DNA of 64,000 nt. It comes from Podocnemis expansa (lineage: Eukaryota > Chordata > Testudines > Podocnemididae). The stretch lies in contig ML681981.1 in NCBI GenBank assembly GCA_007922195.1, forward strand, positions 14,703,771-14,767,770, given 5' to 3'. Each line of letters opens with the position of its first letter. Within the stretch, counting starts at the first letter, position 1. Below, in pieces: positions 45,691 through 58,010 of this stretch. The notes beneath the pieces were generated by a model. The model worked only from the letters and a program-made list of their open reading frames with translations. It did not search any database and was not told the origin of the DNA. A program made the translations under genes and the position numbers.

Positions 45691-45975
45691 ATTGCACAGT
45701 GTTTGTTTGCCCTGTATGTACATTCCACAGACTCACTCACTATTTATAGGAAGCCTCTACTAATTTCTTCCTAAAATGTCTAATAAAGTGGATCTTTAAA
45801 ACTGCTCCCACTTTGGGGATGACCAAGTACAACAGATATTTCTTAGTAGTTTAGATTTTCTCTTTTTATTGTCCTGATCTTTTTTTAAAATTTGGGTTAG
45901 ATTTATTAAACTGAGTGAGGTGAAAAGTGCCCCACTGAGATCAACTTATATTTTGGAGGCAAAGACAAGGTGATC

Positions 45976-46050
45976 ATGGAATCATAGAACTGGAAGGGGC
46001 CATGAGAGGTCAAAGTCCAGTCCTCTGCATTCATGCCAGGACCAAGTACC
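45976..46050 (-). mobile_element. CR1 3' fragment
   Basis: The plus strand reads GGAATCATAGAACTGGAAGG, then TGAGAGGTCAAAGTCCAG and CAGGACCAAGTACCATCTGG. This is the inverse of a CR1 3' end. Confidence 0.8.
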
Positions 46051-46065
46051 ATCTGGGAAGTGCAG

Positions 46066-46290
46066 GGGGCAGTGTCTAAATCTGGGATTGGGGTGGGGGG
46101 GGCAGAGGGGGCAGCATGTGAAGCTGGGATGGAGGTAGAGGGTGGAGGGGGCATTGTGTGAGGCGAGGATCAGAGCTTGGAGGGGCAGCAAAGGAAGCGT
46201 CTGAGGCTGAGACTGAGATGAAGGAGGTGCAGAGGAGTGGAGGGGGCAGTGTGTGAGGCCAGGTTCAGGGCCAGCATCTTTATGGAGCGA
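46066..46290 (+). repeat. Short GC-rich minisatellite
   Basis: Four or so repeats of a GGAGGGGGCAGTGTGTGAGG-type unit, 45-55 bp apart, with alternating GCTGGGAT/GAGGAT phrases. It lies beside the CR1 fragment. Confidence 0.55.
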
Positions 46291-46439
46291 TAACTGCTGC
46301 ATAAGGTATTGAGATGTAGTTGCAAATGCCTAATGGGGCTGGGGCCTGCACATGCATGAAGGGGGCCCGGACAATATGGGAAGGGGGCCCAGAGATTAGG
46401 AGGGTTCCAGGGCCCATCAAATTATACTTTAACTACTGG

Positions 46440-47400
46440 TTCCAGACAGTTCCATATTCAATTGCTTCTTTGCAGTGGCCTTATTTTCCTTGAATGCTTC
46501 CTTAGCATCTTGTCCAATGATCTCACTTATTATTTGGGATGGTTTCATGCTTTTGACCTGAAAAAGAAACGGTGTCTTAGTTTTTGTACTCTTGACTAAT
46601 TGTTGCCTAATTATATTTTTATACTTAACTAGCCCAAGATACGCTCCTTTCTATTTTCCTCAGTAGGATTTGACTTCCAGTTTTTAAAATTATGTCTTTT
46701 TGCTTCTCCTGATCTTTCATTCTGTTATTTAGCCATTTTTTGGTCCTCTTAGTGTTGAGTTTTTGGTTTTATTTGGGGTATACAATTGTAAGTGATTTCT
46801 ATACTGCTTGCAGCAGCTGTTTCAGTCTTGAGACTGCTCTTTTTCATCTCCATTTGACTAGCTTCCTCATTTTTATGTAGTTCCCCTTTTGGAAGTTACA
46901 TGGTAGAATGGCAGGTCTCTTTGGTACTTCCCCTGCTATAGGGATGTTAAATTTTATTATATTATGGTTGGTGTAACTGAACAGTACAACTGTATTCCTC
47001 TCATGGACCAGATCCTATGCTCCCCTTAGGACTAAATCAAGAATTCCTTCTTTCCTTGTGGGTTCCAAGTCTATCTGCTGCAAAAGGCAGTCATTAATGG
47101 TGTGAAGACATTTTCTCTCTGTATCCCATCTTGAGGTGACATATACTTAGTCAGGATAGGGATAGCTGAAATCCCCCATCATCATTGGGGTTTTTTTGGT
47201 GGTGTAACTACCAAACTACCTGGGCGTTTCATGATCACCATCACCATCCTGGCTAGGTGGTTGATAGTATATTCCCAGCATATTCTTACTATTCAGGCAT
47301 GCAGTTTCTATCCACAGAGATTCTATGTTACAGTTCACTAACATCATTACTAAAAAGCCCCCAAATCAGTGTGGTTTGCTCAGGTGAAGGGCAAGATTAA
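46440..47400 (-). pseudogene. CR1 LINE ORF2 fragment: endonuclease domain
   Basis: Read on the minus strand, frames give the CR1 apurinic-endonuclease core in order: IESLWIE, GIYYQPPSQDGDGDHE, GDFSYPYPD, VTSRWDTERK and LHTINDCLLQQIDLEPTR, then GILDLVLRGA and LFSYTNHNIIKF. Further down (to about 46440) the basic linker region before the reverse transcriptase is recognisable (KKWLNNRMKDQEKQK). In active CR1 this domain nicks the target to prime reverse transcription. Stops and frame changes show it is dead, and no RT domain follows. Confidence 0.85.
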
Positions 47401-48557
47401 GGACACCAAAATACCCTCTATTACTGTTCACAGACAAACATGCATCAAAATGTAAGAAGGAGCCCCTGTTGAAAGTCCTGAAGGCACATCTAGGAATAGC
47501 AGTTGCAGGATTCCAAGACTGACTCTGCTGAAACCAGAAGAGGTGAGCACCGAAGACATAGTTTGGGTGGAAATCATGTGTTTTTCAGCAGATTTTACCT
47601 TTACCTTTATTTTTAAAATGCTGTTACTTTTTGTAGAAATTCATTCTGAGTTTCAGATTCAAGTGCTTACAGCAACCACCAATAAGTTAACACTAGAAAA
47701 ATGGATTACTGAACCTGGCAAGATTTGGTATGGCATAGTTTTATGCAGCTTGCTGTGTATTCCTCCTTTGTAATCATGTAAGACTACACATGTGCTATAT
47801 CTGGGGCAATCTGACCCCCAGTATAGCTACCATCAACTTAGTTCCACTTCTTGGAGATGTGGATTAACTACATAGATGGGTAAACCACTTCCATCAATTT
47901 TGGAAACGTCTGTACTATTGTGCTGCAGTGCCATAGCTGTGGTGGTGTCGCATAGACAAGTTCCCACTTGTTTCACTCTCTCAATCCTTAACTGCCACAA
48001 CTGAGCCTTCCATGGCCAGTCAGCCTTCTCCAAAACCAGGAAACTGATAGACTGAACACTTTTAGCTGAGTCTGAACACCAACCAGGTCGCCCTCTTGGG
48101 TTGCAATAGGATTGCCTGATTGGCCTGTCTGCCTGAAGAGAGTCAGCAGTCTGGCTTGTAAAGCTCAACAGCAGCTATTCACCAGCTGCTCAGTGCTTCT
48201 TTCCTTAGCTGCAATCACTTTTGCCTCTACCCATCCCTATCCTGTCCTTGCTCTACATTCCCTTCTGGTTCCTGGCTTCAGCGCCAACCTTTGGTCCTTA
48301 GTTCAGGTTAGTGCCTCCTCCTCCCTGTCAGTGGATTGCCAGAGCCTGCCTTAGACAGTAACTTTTTGCTCACCTCCCAACTTACTTTTTAGGATTGCCT
48401 TTTCTCTAAGATACTCCATGCAGGTTCGTGTAGGCAGATGGAGAATCCTGAATAGAGTCAATGAGATGTAAGGAAAAGAATCTACACACAAACCTGTGCC
48501 TGTCTCCTGCATCAGTTACTCCTTATTTCTAGAACATTAAAAAAATTCATGAGTCTC
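47401..48557. other. No gene recognised
   Basis: Unique-looking sequence. The minus frame at 47833-48168 (111 codons) shows no family motif I recognise. Confidence 0.4.
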
Positions 48558-48560
48558 ATA

Positions 48561-49336
48561 GGGTATGTCCACATGTCTCTTTTATTTCAGAATAACACTG
48601 GTTATTTCAAAATAAAAGAGATTTGGTCCACATGATGTTTTCTTATTTTGAAAAGACGGGCTCCATCATTTCAAATTAAGAGCTGTCATTTTGAAAGATC
48701 TTAAACCCAGTTCCTTTTGAAATAGCTGTTATTTCAAAACAGTGGTTTCGAAATAACACCATCAGGACACGTTATTTTGAAATAACCATCATTTCAAAAT
48801 AACGCGTTTGACCATCCTCCCAGGGTGCCGCACCCTGGGAGGAAGGCCCACCCCGCCTCAGCACCCTGGCCAGGGAGCTGAGAGGAGGTGCAGGGGCACA
48901 CACCAGGCAGCTCCCACAGGGTGGCTGGAGCCACGGCAGCTCACCCCGCTGCTGGCTCCAGGGGGCTGCAGCCCACCGGGGCAGTTGGGGGGACCACAGC
49001 TGCCAGCTGGCTTTTGCTGCAGGAGCTGCAGTCCAATGCCACGGCTCCCCAAGCCGCTTGCCCGGCCACGGCTCCAGGTGAGAGCCAGGCAGGGGATTGG
49101 GTGGCAACATGGCGCTGCCAGGGGGCCATGTTGCCACACCTCTGAGGATGTCCCTCTCAGGGAATTGAAATAGCATGTCCATACACAGGGCGTGCTATTT
49201 CAGTTGGAGGGGCTTGACTTATTTTGAATTATTTTTTTTAATTTGAAATAAGTCATTTCAAAATAAATTTTTATTTCAAAATGGATCATTTCAAAATGAT
49301 TTATTTTGAAATAAAACTTTGCGTGTGGACATAGCC
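48561..49336. mobile_element. MITE with TTTCAAAAT repeats around a GC-rich core
   Basis: A 776-bp element flanked by ATA on both sides (48558-48560, 49337-49339). The ends GGGTATGTCCACATG and GTGTGGACATAGCC are inverted. The outer 200-250 bp on each side is tiled with TATTTC(A/G)AAATAA words. The centre (about 48815-49150) is very GC-rich, with chance frames on both strands. It belongs to the same group as 7915-8261 and 49437-49871 but carries extra core sequence. Confidence 0.8.
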
Positions 49337-49432
49337 ATAGATTTCTACCAACTTAAATTGAGCCCACCACTCTCCCAAAACAGGCTCAGAAGAGCCTCAT
49401 TCCTCTGATGTTTTCCAAGGCATCCTAAAACT

Positions 49433-50261
49433 CAGTGGCTATGTCTACACGGCACTTTTATTTTGAAATAACACTCATTATTTTGAAATAAAAGAAATTA
49501 GGTCTTCATGACGTTTTCTTATTTCGAAAGGACAGATCCCATCCTTTTTGAAATAAGAATCGTCGTTCTGAAACAGTAAAACCTCGATGTTTTCGAAACG
49601 GCCATTATTTCAGAAGGGATATTTCAAAATAACGCTGTTTAGACCTGTTCTTTTGAAACAACACCATGTAGATCTGTTGTTTCGAAACAACTTTTCAAAA
49701 CAACGGGCCAATTGGCGTTATTTCAGAATATCCCTTTCGAAATGACGGCCATTTCGATTGCGGGGTTTTCCTTATTTCGAAATGAGCCCTTTCGAAATAA
49801 GGGTTTTATTTTGAAATAAGTCATTTCGAAAGAACTTATTTCGAAATAAAACTGTGTGTGTAGACATAGCCAGTGGTTTTCAGCTGGTGTGCTGCAGCAC
49901 ACTGATGTGCTGTGAGAGCTGTTCAAGTATGCACTGAAATTTTTTACCAAGGTAAAGAAAATCAATCTTAAACCATATTCTATCCAACCAAAATTACATC
50001 TAATAAAACTCCTGAAAATTAGTCATCAAATTAAAAGCAAGATATCAGTCTTTCGATTCTATAAAGTGAATATTCTAGAAGTGGTGGCCAAAGGGCAAAA
50101 TTAAAACGATGTATATTTTTTTCAGGTGGATTTGAAACATTAATACATTTGATCCTTCTTTAGCTTGTTGTATGCACTGTGTTGCAAACCAGTTGGACAA
50201 GCTGTGGAGCTGTTTGTCCCACTGAATTGTGCTGTGTTACTGAAAAGCCTGGGAACCACTG
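49433..50261. mobile_element. hAT element with a MITE inside its terminal repeat
   Basis: The first four bases CAGT (49433-49436) are separated from the rest (GGTTTTCAGCTGGTGTGC, from 49875) by a 435-bp MITE. The right end is GGGAACCACTG. The body matches the hATs at 25978 and 38229 (AAAATTAGTCATCAAATTAA; GGTGGATTTGAAACAT). Flanks CTAAAACT and CTGTAATT match at 5 of 8, so this is an old insertion. Confidence 0.8.
49437..49871. mobile_element. MITE with TTTCGAAA repeats, nested in a hAT end
   Basis: The ends GGCTATGTCTACAC and GTGTAGACATAGCC are perfect inverse copies, flanked by AGT (49434-49436, 49872-49874). The body carries about 20 copies of TTTCGAAA, TTTTGAAA and TTTCAAAA words in both directions. 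CG is well preserved, which suggests a younger copy than 48561-49336. Confidence 0.9.
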
Positions 50262-50269
50262 CTGTAATT

Positions 50270-51689
50270 TGCTCTCTGAGGCAGTTTAATGACTCAGGAG
50301 AGTTCTGAACATGAAATTGTTAATCACTAAGTCAGTAAATAGGATGACCATAAATGCAAATGATTCAGAGAAAGATACAAAATGAAGTAATTGACATGAA
50401 TGTGCTGGTGATCCTGGCACCCTAAGATAATACTGTGTAAGCTTTCTGAAAGGGCAAGTTTAACCGTCCCCCTCAGGCAGTGAGCTTTTAGCATCAGGGT
50501 TTACTTTCATTTCTCCAAACTGTTACTGCGGTCTGGAGTTTTTGATTTCTTACAGCTCTTTCAGTCTCAGAAGGCAAAATAATAGTCATTTAATATATTA
50601 TGACTATGCTTGCTTAGGCGTTGTATTTCACAGAGCCACATAATACTGACTGAGAAACATTTCTAATTAAAAACAGTTTTATCTTATTTTTTCAGACCAA
50701 ACTGTAGTCCAGCACTGCCTTTTCAAAATATACATAGAGCTCAGTCTTTTCTGTTTATAAATAATGTTCTGCTTAGCATTACTGTGATTAATGGCTGTCC
50801 TGCGTAATATAATTCCTGTGATCAAGAAGTCCAAACAAAAGATAATGCTAGTCTCTTAGTAATTGGCATGTGCACAGTTCCAGCAATGACGTTGTTGGTA
50901 GAGAGTCAACCACACACCATTTAAAAAAATTAAAAAGCACTTCTGGTACTACAGTGCAATAAGTTAAAACATTTGTGACACCAACATAAATTCCATTACA
51001 GTTTACTGGCAGCTTCCCCCCGGCCCGATTTGAGTGGAGTTAGTTAAGTGCAGCCAGCTGCAGCCTGGAAGAAGTGTAGTTGGACTTACTGTTTGTAATG
51101 CATACTGACAATAAGTGTGATAATAAATGTAGCCTGAACAATTATTACACATATTTTTAGTATTCGGGTGCAAAATGCACTTGCACGAATAGAGGTTCGT
51201 GTCCTAGTCAGCTATTTAGAATTAACTGAGGAGATGGAATCTGATGAAACACACACAGAAACTTTATTTTATACAGACAACTACCATGGAAATCATGGGA
51301 AAATCAATGTACATAGCAGTTGGAATAAGAACAGTAAATAGCTTCCTGCATTGTTCATATAACTACCACCCACAAATCTTCACCTAACAGAACAGAACAT
51401 CAGTGATAGGAAGTTTAATAACCCATTTACTTATGCTCGCCTGTTATCCCATCCATACATGTTCCAAGCCAATAAGGAATCACCAGAACCATTCTTTTTA
51501 GGCGACAAGTCTGAGGAATTGTCTTAGTTTCAGTAAAACATTAATGAGTCAGCAGAATTAGTCATCAGAACGCTCAGGTGAAATTAGAGAACAACTACTG
51601 TGGCATGTAACCTGCCCTTAAATCAGCCTCTGCACCAGATAACTGTAGGATAACTAACATAATGTCAAAGAGCTAATCCTCATAATTCG
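50270..51689. other. No gene recognised
   Basis: AT-rich unique sequence without supported coding frames or terminal repeats. Confidence 0.4.
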
Positions 51690-52125
51690 GGCTGGTGTGC
51701 CTAACTTCAGTAGCAGGCAAATTGATTGAAACAACAGTAAAGAACAGAATTATCAGACACCTAGCTGAACATGATAAGACAGGGAAAAGTCAAGGTGACT
51801 TTTAAAAAGGGAAATAATTTCTCAGTCTGTTAGAACTCATTGAGGGCTGAGCAAGCTTGCAGACAAAGTTGATCTGCCTTGAGAGAATTGGGTGAAGCAA
51901 TACTGCAGAGAACTGCTGACCATGGTAAATGAGTACATTTCAGTGTTGCTATAATAACATGCCCCTGATGAAATTAATAAGCAGCAGGTTTTAAACAAAC
52001 AAAAGCAGTACTTCACATGAAGCAAAAGTTAACCTGTGGTGCCAGTTGCCAGAGGATGTTGTTGTGAAGACCAAAAGCATAAATGAGTTTAAAAATAATA
52101 ATAATAATAATTGGATAGCTCCACC
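51690..52125 (+). mobile_element. CR1-related LINE remnant
   Basis: Decayed frames read LTSVAGKLIE-like and KNRIIRHLAEHDK, matching the RT segment following motif 2 of CR1-type LINEs. The tail contains GAAGCAAAAGTTAACCTGTG, GCCAGAGGATGTTGTTGTGA and AATTGGATAGCTCCACCAG, a 3' region common in turtle LINE copies. An (AAT)7 run lies at about 52091-52111. Internal deletions join the two parts. Confidence 0.6.
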
Positions 52126-52129
52126 AGTG

Positions 52130-52720
52130 TTTATCGGAAAACATGGTCAGAGACACAGTCCCAAAATCCAAGTCTAGAACTGAATTTGAAGGTGCCTCTG
52201 AGCTTTCTAATGAGTCAGAGCAAAACCCTGGATTCAGGCACCCCAATTTGGTCAAACTGACCCATTTCAGTGGTTTAGAGCTTGAACCCATTTCTTATGC
52301 ATTCCTTTCAGGTAAACAAGTATTCTGATTCTTAAAATTAAATAATCTCTATCTCTTTCAACCTGGGAAATTACATGGAGTTATGTCATTTACAGGAAAA
52401 AACTCACCCATATTTATTTAATATGTTACTATGTCTCTACTAACTTGCCAGAAGCAATAGCTATAAGTGCAATAAGCCGTATAAACCGTACATTAACTGT
52501 GCATTGAAACAAATTGTGTAGCATTACTTGTAAATGGGGTATTAAAGTTTGTTATAGTTTGGTCTCCTAGAAGTACAAAGCCATTTGTTGAAACCCAGTA
52601 TCTCATCAGTTCTGGATCTTAGTGATGTAATGCGTATGTGAAGACTGAGTTCAACAAAAACACTAACATAGTGTGTGGAGCTGGCTGGGGAGGAGTGAGA
52701 ACTGTGGCCTGTTAAGATTC
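52130..52720. repeat. Unclassified interspersed repeat, copy 2
   Basis: Partner of 10930-11480, with the same block order (see that entry). This copy follows a CR1-like 3' tail directly, which makes an old LINE 3' end or a target of repeated insertion plausible. Confidence 0.55.
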
Positions 52721-53344
52721 AGAAAGAGGAAATTTTCTCTGTATTTCAGGAAAAGTTGGTTCTGTATTTTTGCAAGTGATTGGGAAGACACCTGCAAGGG
52801 ATTTAAAACTCACGAGGGTGTGCAGTTGGTGCCATCACAGCACAAACAATGGTGCAAATGCCTGATTAAAGGTGAGATGATAATCTTTCATGGATGAATT
52901 GTGACACCAAGATTAACAGTATGCCTTCTTTCTGTGCAAGTTCATCGACATCAGTATTTCCCAACCTTTTTAGCTCGAGGGCTACAGACATAATTTTGAC
53001 AACCCTAAAAAGCCATCTGAAAGGCTGTAGCAGGAGGGAAGTCACACATGTCCTGTAACCCTGTGCACTCCAACCAGATCCCTAGGCAGTGTCTTCCTTC
53101 TACAGTTAGGGGGACCAAAGATCAGAACTCCTCTCCCGCTGACTACAGGAGGGACCCCAGTGCTTATGGGCCTAGATGGAACATTTTGCCATGCTTCCAG
53201 CTACAGGCAAGGAAGGGAAAACACTGATCTCCCACCCACTTAGTTACAACAAGGAAGCTGCACTGGCCTTTTGGCCTCACAGAAATGTGCCTCGCCTGAT
53301 GGGAAAAGCTCTCCTGTTGGCCTATGTAGTGTCTTCACGGAAGT

Positions 53345-53560
53345 GCTCTAGTGGTGCAGCTACATCAGTGTAGCATTTTAAGTGTACACAAACTCCAAAT
53401 ACATGTTAAAGTAGCATTGTTTGGAAAAGTGTCTACATTAATGAGTGCCAGGGAATATTTGAGTGTGGCAGCAGGGTCTGCATGGGCCATTTGGTGCACA
53501 ACATGCCAGCGTGCACTAGACTTTACAGTCCTGTGGTGCAGACTAAAGCACTGTGTAAAC
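53345..53560 (-). repeat. DNA-transposon fragment, GGGCTTGTTTACA end
   Basis: The inverse strand starts GAGGGCTTGTTTACACAGTG and runs through GCACGCTGGCATGTTGTGCA, shared with 36495-36780. A second TCTACATTAATG phrase lies inside. The left end is not resolved. A hAT-like half-end (CAGTATTTCCCAACCTTTTT at 52952) lies further left without a partner. Confidence 0.5.
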
Positions 53561-54441
53561 AAGCCCTCAATAAATATGGACCCACAGGCAAAAAGAACAG
53601 CCTGGAACTAATGACCTCAAGGCATCAGTATGATTTCCCCTTTCCTTGAGATGAATACTCAGAAACAATGAAATAGAAACAAGATTAAATGTGCACAGTA
53701 GGATGGTATGAGCTACCTTTACATTTGTAAGGATAGGGCAAGGTAGTCAGGGCTTGGTATCGCATTAAAGTAACATGCGCAGAAAGGGAAGGACATCTGC
53801 CAGAAGTCAGTTGGAGAATTATAGCAGGGGAAGTTGAATCATAGACGCAAGGAGCCTAAGGAGATTGGGAACAGACTCTATTTATTCAGTGCACTTACTC
53901 CCAATTGCGAGTGTGACTTCTGTGTAATATTGTAACAAATATGTACTATTATTAGTAATATTAGTTGTGTTGGATGAGATATTGCTGCAAAGTGTACGTG
54001 TATGTGTCTGTCTAGCTATAGGATAACAGAATGTGACTGGCTGAGATGAAGGAGGATGGAACCACAATGGCTGATTCAATAATAAGTTCTCTTCAGAGAA
54101 TCTGCAACTGCCATTTTAATGCCAGTTGGACAGTTTCTTTGATTTCAATGGAAATTAAGTATGTATATACCTTCTGAGAATTTGAGCTTGACTCCATCTG
54201 GTTCCTGGATGTGTGGATGGGTGTCCCTGCTGTCCTCCAGAGTAATTTACTATCTGCCCTACCTACAGAAACTGGGGCCATTACCTCACCAAGCCTCTTT
54301 GTGCTGTTCAGATAAAACATGACAAAATCTCTACAACCCTCTAATCCCCCAGGAAAAGGACCAGCCTTGCACATTACAATGTCTTTATTATACTGGGAGA
54401 ATGTAAAGGCCTCATTTCCAAGAGCTGGTTGGGTAATTAGC
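53561..54441. other. No gene recognised
   Basis: Unique-looking sequence. The 116-codon minus frame at 54093-54443 has no recognisable motif. Confidence 0.4.
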
Positions 54442-56272
54442 AATGGATATGTCTATACTTACAATTTAGTTTGAATTAATGATGATTAACTCAAGCTATA
54501 TTAATGCATGGCTACACTGGCTTTCATTATTTCAGACTAAGAAAATCCTTAGTCTGAAGTAATGAATGCTTACTTTGAAGTTATAAAACTTCATAGTAAT
54601 GGTTAATTTGAACTTATTAGTTCGAATTAACCCAATGGAGTTGCATTAATTCAAACTAACCGTTAATTCAAATTAACGCAGTTTGGCCTTCTTTGTCTCA
54701 GGGTGCATTTCTCTTTCTCTGTATTGGGTGGCCTTCTCGGGGGCCATGTTGCCACACTTCCTATGGTGGCCCCCTTCTAAATTGAACTAGCAAGTTCTGT
54801 CTGTGGACATACTAGTTCAATTAGTTTTTCTAGTAGGGACATGTTAGTTCAAATTAACCATTATTAGTGTAACCCATTTGCCAGGGCGAGATGGCAGAAC
54901 AAGGCCTAGGTTCTATATCTAGGGGGTTCCAAGTAATGTTACAGCACCAACTGGCATGAGCCCCCACCCAGTCTTCTGGGAAACCCTGTGCCATTCCCTG
55001 GGCCCCCCAAAGGGGTAAGGCTTCCCCACTTGCAAGCATGAGTCTGCATGTGGTATACAAAACTTTTAATAGTAGTAAAACAGTGTGTAAAAACTCAATA
55101 GCAGAAATCAGCACTGATCTGGAAAATCAGTGAAGATTTAGAGTGTCAACATAATCTCACACGGCATAACAGAACATATAAATCCAGTAGCAAAACCAGC
55201 ACTGATCTGGAAAGGCAACACAAAACAAGGTTCAACAAAACCCAGGGTATGTTGGGACTGTCTTTCACTGCAGCTGCCCACTAGCTCTACCCATTGATTA
55301 CTGGTGCTCTGCTCTCACCATCCACTAGCTCTGTCAGCTGGTCGCTAAACCTCTGCTCTCACCATCTGCTGGTTCTGCCCACTGGTTATTCACTCCATCT
55401 GCTGCTCCTCCTCAGTCATTCAGTTCAGAAAGAGGATTTGCCTCTCTTAATGATTCTAGCTCTTAAACCTCAAGTAGTTACAAACAGTTTCTTCCATTAA
55501 AATAACAAAGAAAAGCCTCATAAGAAACCCAGCCAAATCTAATTTGACAATAGGACCAGAGAATGAAACAATACCTCAGAGCATAGGACCAGAAATAGCT
55601 ATATAACCTCCTATCTCTATCTTGACTTTTTCAGCCTGAGATAGGCAGTGGTCTCTCTGACAATTTTCTTTTTTGCTAAGGGTAGCTTTTACCATTTAAC
55701 TAATCCAACAGATTTTGAACAATAAAGAAAGTAACATATCCCAAAAGACAGTATTTCATGTTTCCCTTTAGTAGAATTACAGATGTAAGGCAGGCTTAGG
55801 AGCTGTGCCTGACAGCTGCTGAAGTGGAACAACTAGTCTGCATGGGTCCTGTAAGCAAGGGCGTCACTGGCTGGGGGAGGGACCTGGGGCATGGGCCCAG
55901 GCCCCACCCCCGACCTGTAGGCCCCGCCCCCAGCCTGCAGGCCCCGCCCCGTGGCTGGGGACAGGGCCAGGCGCCACATCCCAAACAGGGACGGGGCTGC
56001 TGTGGGCTCCAGCAGCGAGGCCCTGGATCCCCAGTGGGGGACAGGGCCGCTGCAGCAAGACCCCGGATCCCTGGCCGAGGATGGGGCAGCCACGGCTGCC
56101 GGTGGCTGAGGCCTGTGTAAAGGAAATTTTCCTTTGGGCCCCAAGTATTGAATAAATAACCTGGGTTCCCGCAGGTTCGTACCCACCTTTCAGCTGTCTA
56201 TCACCCTGTCACCCTTAAGGTCTGAGGAGGTCACCCCACCAGAGACAGACACTTGAAGTCCAAACACAATAG

Positions 56273-56278
56273 TTTATT
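56273..56278 (-). promoter_or_regulatory. Polyadenylation signal of LTR D
   Basis: AATAAA on the minus strand within TTGAATAAACTATTGTG, followed downstream by TG-rich sequence, in the expected position between U3 and U5. Confidence 0.6.
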
Positions 56279-56797
56279 CAAGGGAGGATAAACCCCACTA
56301 AATTAACACAAGGTAAGTATAACATGAACATTAACCCCACTAAATTAACAACACTCAAACATAACCATGAAGGATGGGGGAGGGGGAATCCCTCTCCTTC
56401 TTGGTGCCCTTCCGGCACCTAGGAGTTGCTCACAGTTTTTCTTCGGCTGGTTCTGCCGTTGATCCCCTGTTCCCAGGTCCTGGCTTGGGTCGTCTGTTTC
56501 AGAGCTCTGGTGCCCCAGGGTCCTGTATTAAAAGTCTCTCGCCCCTCTCACAAAGTCTATACAAGCAGGGCAGCTTCTTACCAAAGTCCTGGCCTCTGCC
56601 TCTTCGGGGACTTCCAGAAGAAGGTCCTCTTCAGCCTACAACCTCGAGGGTGGGTGTCCGAGTCTCTGGCCCCCTGAGTCAGAGACTTAAGCCAACTCCA
56701 GTTCTCCACACCTCAGGGAGGCTTTTAATCATTCTTCAGGCACATCAAGCAGTTCACACACCGACAAGTCTCTCCCCCGTCTGGCGGGAAAACCCCC

Positions 56798-56805
56798 TTA
56801 AATAT
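56798..56805 (-). promoter_or_regulatory. TATA-like box of LTR D
   Basis: ATATTTAA on the sense strand, followed by GGGGG and a GC-rich leader. It lies upstream of the polyadenylation signal at 56273-56278. Confidence 0.5.
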
Positions 56806-58010
56806 GTTTTGCTGGCCAATCAGAGGGGCCCTTGGCGCGTCCCCTCCTTCGTGCCCTTTCAGTCATGTCAAGTCCCCCAAAGTTCGAGAGAGTTCTCCCC
56901 CTTCTGAGCAGGCACCTCAGAACCTTCCAGCCTGCTTGTTCCCTCTCAGGACCCTGCTGCTGCCAGGCAGACCTGAGCTCTCGGCAGACTGCCCAGATCC
57001 TGCAGTGGCTACTTAGTTAGCCTCTATTCACAAACCCACATTCGTAACTTACAGAAACTTCTTAACTTCTGACAGCTTCCTCTGGGGAAGCGCTGTACAA
57101 TGTTTTAACAGCGAATGGTAACACAAAAATTATCCCAACACCTGGATCTCCAGCCCAATTGGGCGGGAGATCTGCGGCTCTGGCGCTGGGGTTTGGGGCC
57201 TGTGCCCTGGAGTGCCCAGCGCCAGCAACGCCCCTGCCTGTAAGGTCCTGTATTAGTATGGTATTTGCATACTGGGTGCAAAGCATAGTGCGTAATGGTA
57301 TTTGGGGTCAATCTACTCACAAATCTGTCAATATCTGCAATTCTACTGAAGGGAAATTCAAAATACTGTCTTTTTGTAAATTGCTACTCTCTGTTTGTTT
57401 CAAATCTGTCTGGATTAGTTAAAGTGGGGAAAACTACCCTTAGTTTAAAAGAGGCTTGAAAGAAAGGCAACTGCATATTTCAGCCTGAGAAAGGGGTGAG
57501 GTTTCATATTAGTACTTTTTGGAGCAAAATGTTGGAGGCATTCATATCTTTTTTTCAGTGTCTCTGTTAAATGATAGGTGTGGCTAGGGCTTGTCTGAGG
57601 TCCTTTGTTATGTTAAGGATAGTAAGAATTTACAGGCTCCTTGATGTTTAAGAGATGCTGTGAGGGAGAAAGGCAGAGTTTCTGAGATAAGAAGAAACTT
57701 TTCTCCCTAAACTGAAATTTCTGAAGAGGAGTAGTAGATGAAGAGAGCTAGTAGGCAGAGATAGAAGATAGTGAGAGAGGCTGGTGGTGAGTTAAGCAGA
57801 CCAAGTGAATGGAGGATGGACCCTCCAAGTGAGTGGAGGACAGCTCTATAAGATGGAGTGAGTGACCAGTAGATGGTGTTGGTAGACAGCTGGTGTGAAA
57901 GGCACTCCCTACATACCCTAGGGTTGGTTGGGAGCCTAGTTAATACTGATTCCACAGATCAGAGCTGGTTTTGCCATTAAGTCTTGCATGTTCTGTTCTG
58001 AGCAGAAGTC

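Larger units (their letters stand above)
56116..57140 (-). mobile_element. Solo LTR of a second family, innermost insertion (D)
   Basis: A 1025-bp LTR, TGTTGGGATAAT...TTTCCTTTACA in sense (minus) direction, flanked by the perfect 4-bp duplication CCTG (56112-56115, 57141-57144). It carries a TATA-like ATATTTAA (minus strand, 56805-56798) and an AATAAA signal (56278-56273) about 525 bp downstream, the normal order for an LTR. It shows no visible homology to the TGTAAGG family. Frames inside it, such as 56374-56907, are artefacts. It is the youngest event in the nest. Confidence 0.9.
55856..57236. mobile_element. Non-autonomous hAT, CAGGGGCGT family, interrupted
   Basis: Flanked by a perfect 8-bp duplication CCTGTAAG (55848-55855, 57237-57244) inside the left LTR arm of copy C. 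The ends CAAGGGCGTCACTGG and CCAGCAACGCCCCTG are inverted. Without the inserted LTR (56116-57140) it is about 350 bp, close to its relative at 12968-13358. Very GC-rich. Confidence 0.9.

Noticed and set aside
48772..49182. 136-codon minus frame and overlapping plus frames
   Set aside because: GC-rich core of a MITE; frames are open on both strands.
52952..53110. hAT element beginning CAGTATTTCCCAACC
   Set aside because: The left end looks right, but I found no matching right end or 8-bp duplication.
56374..56907. 177-codon plus frame
   Set aside because: It is antisense to the solo LTR D and covers its promoter region. Not a gene.
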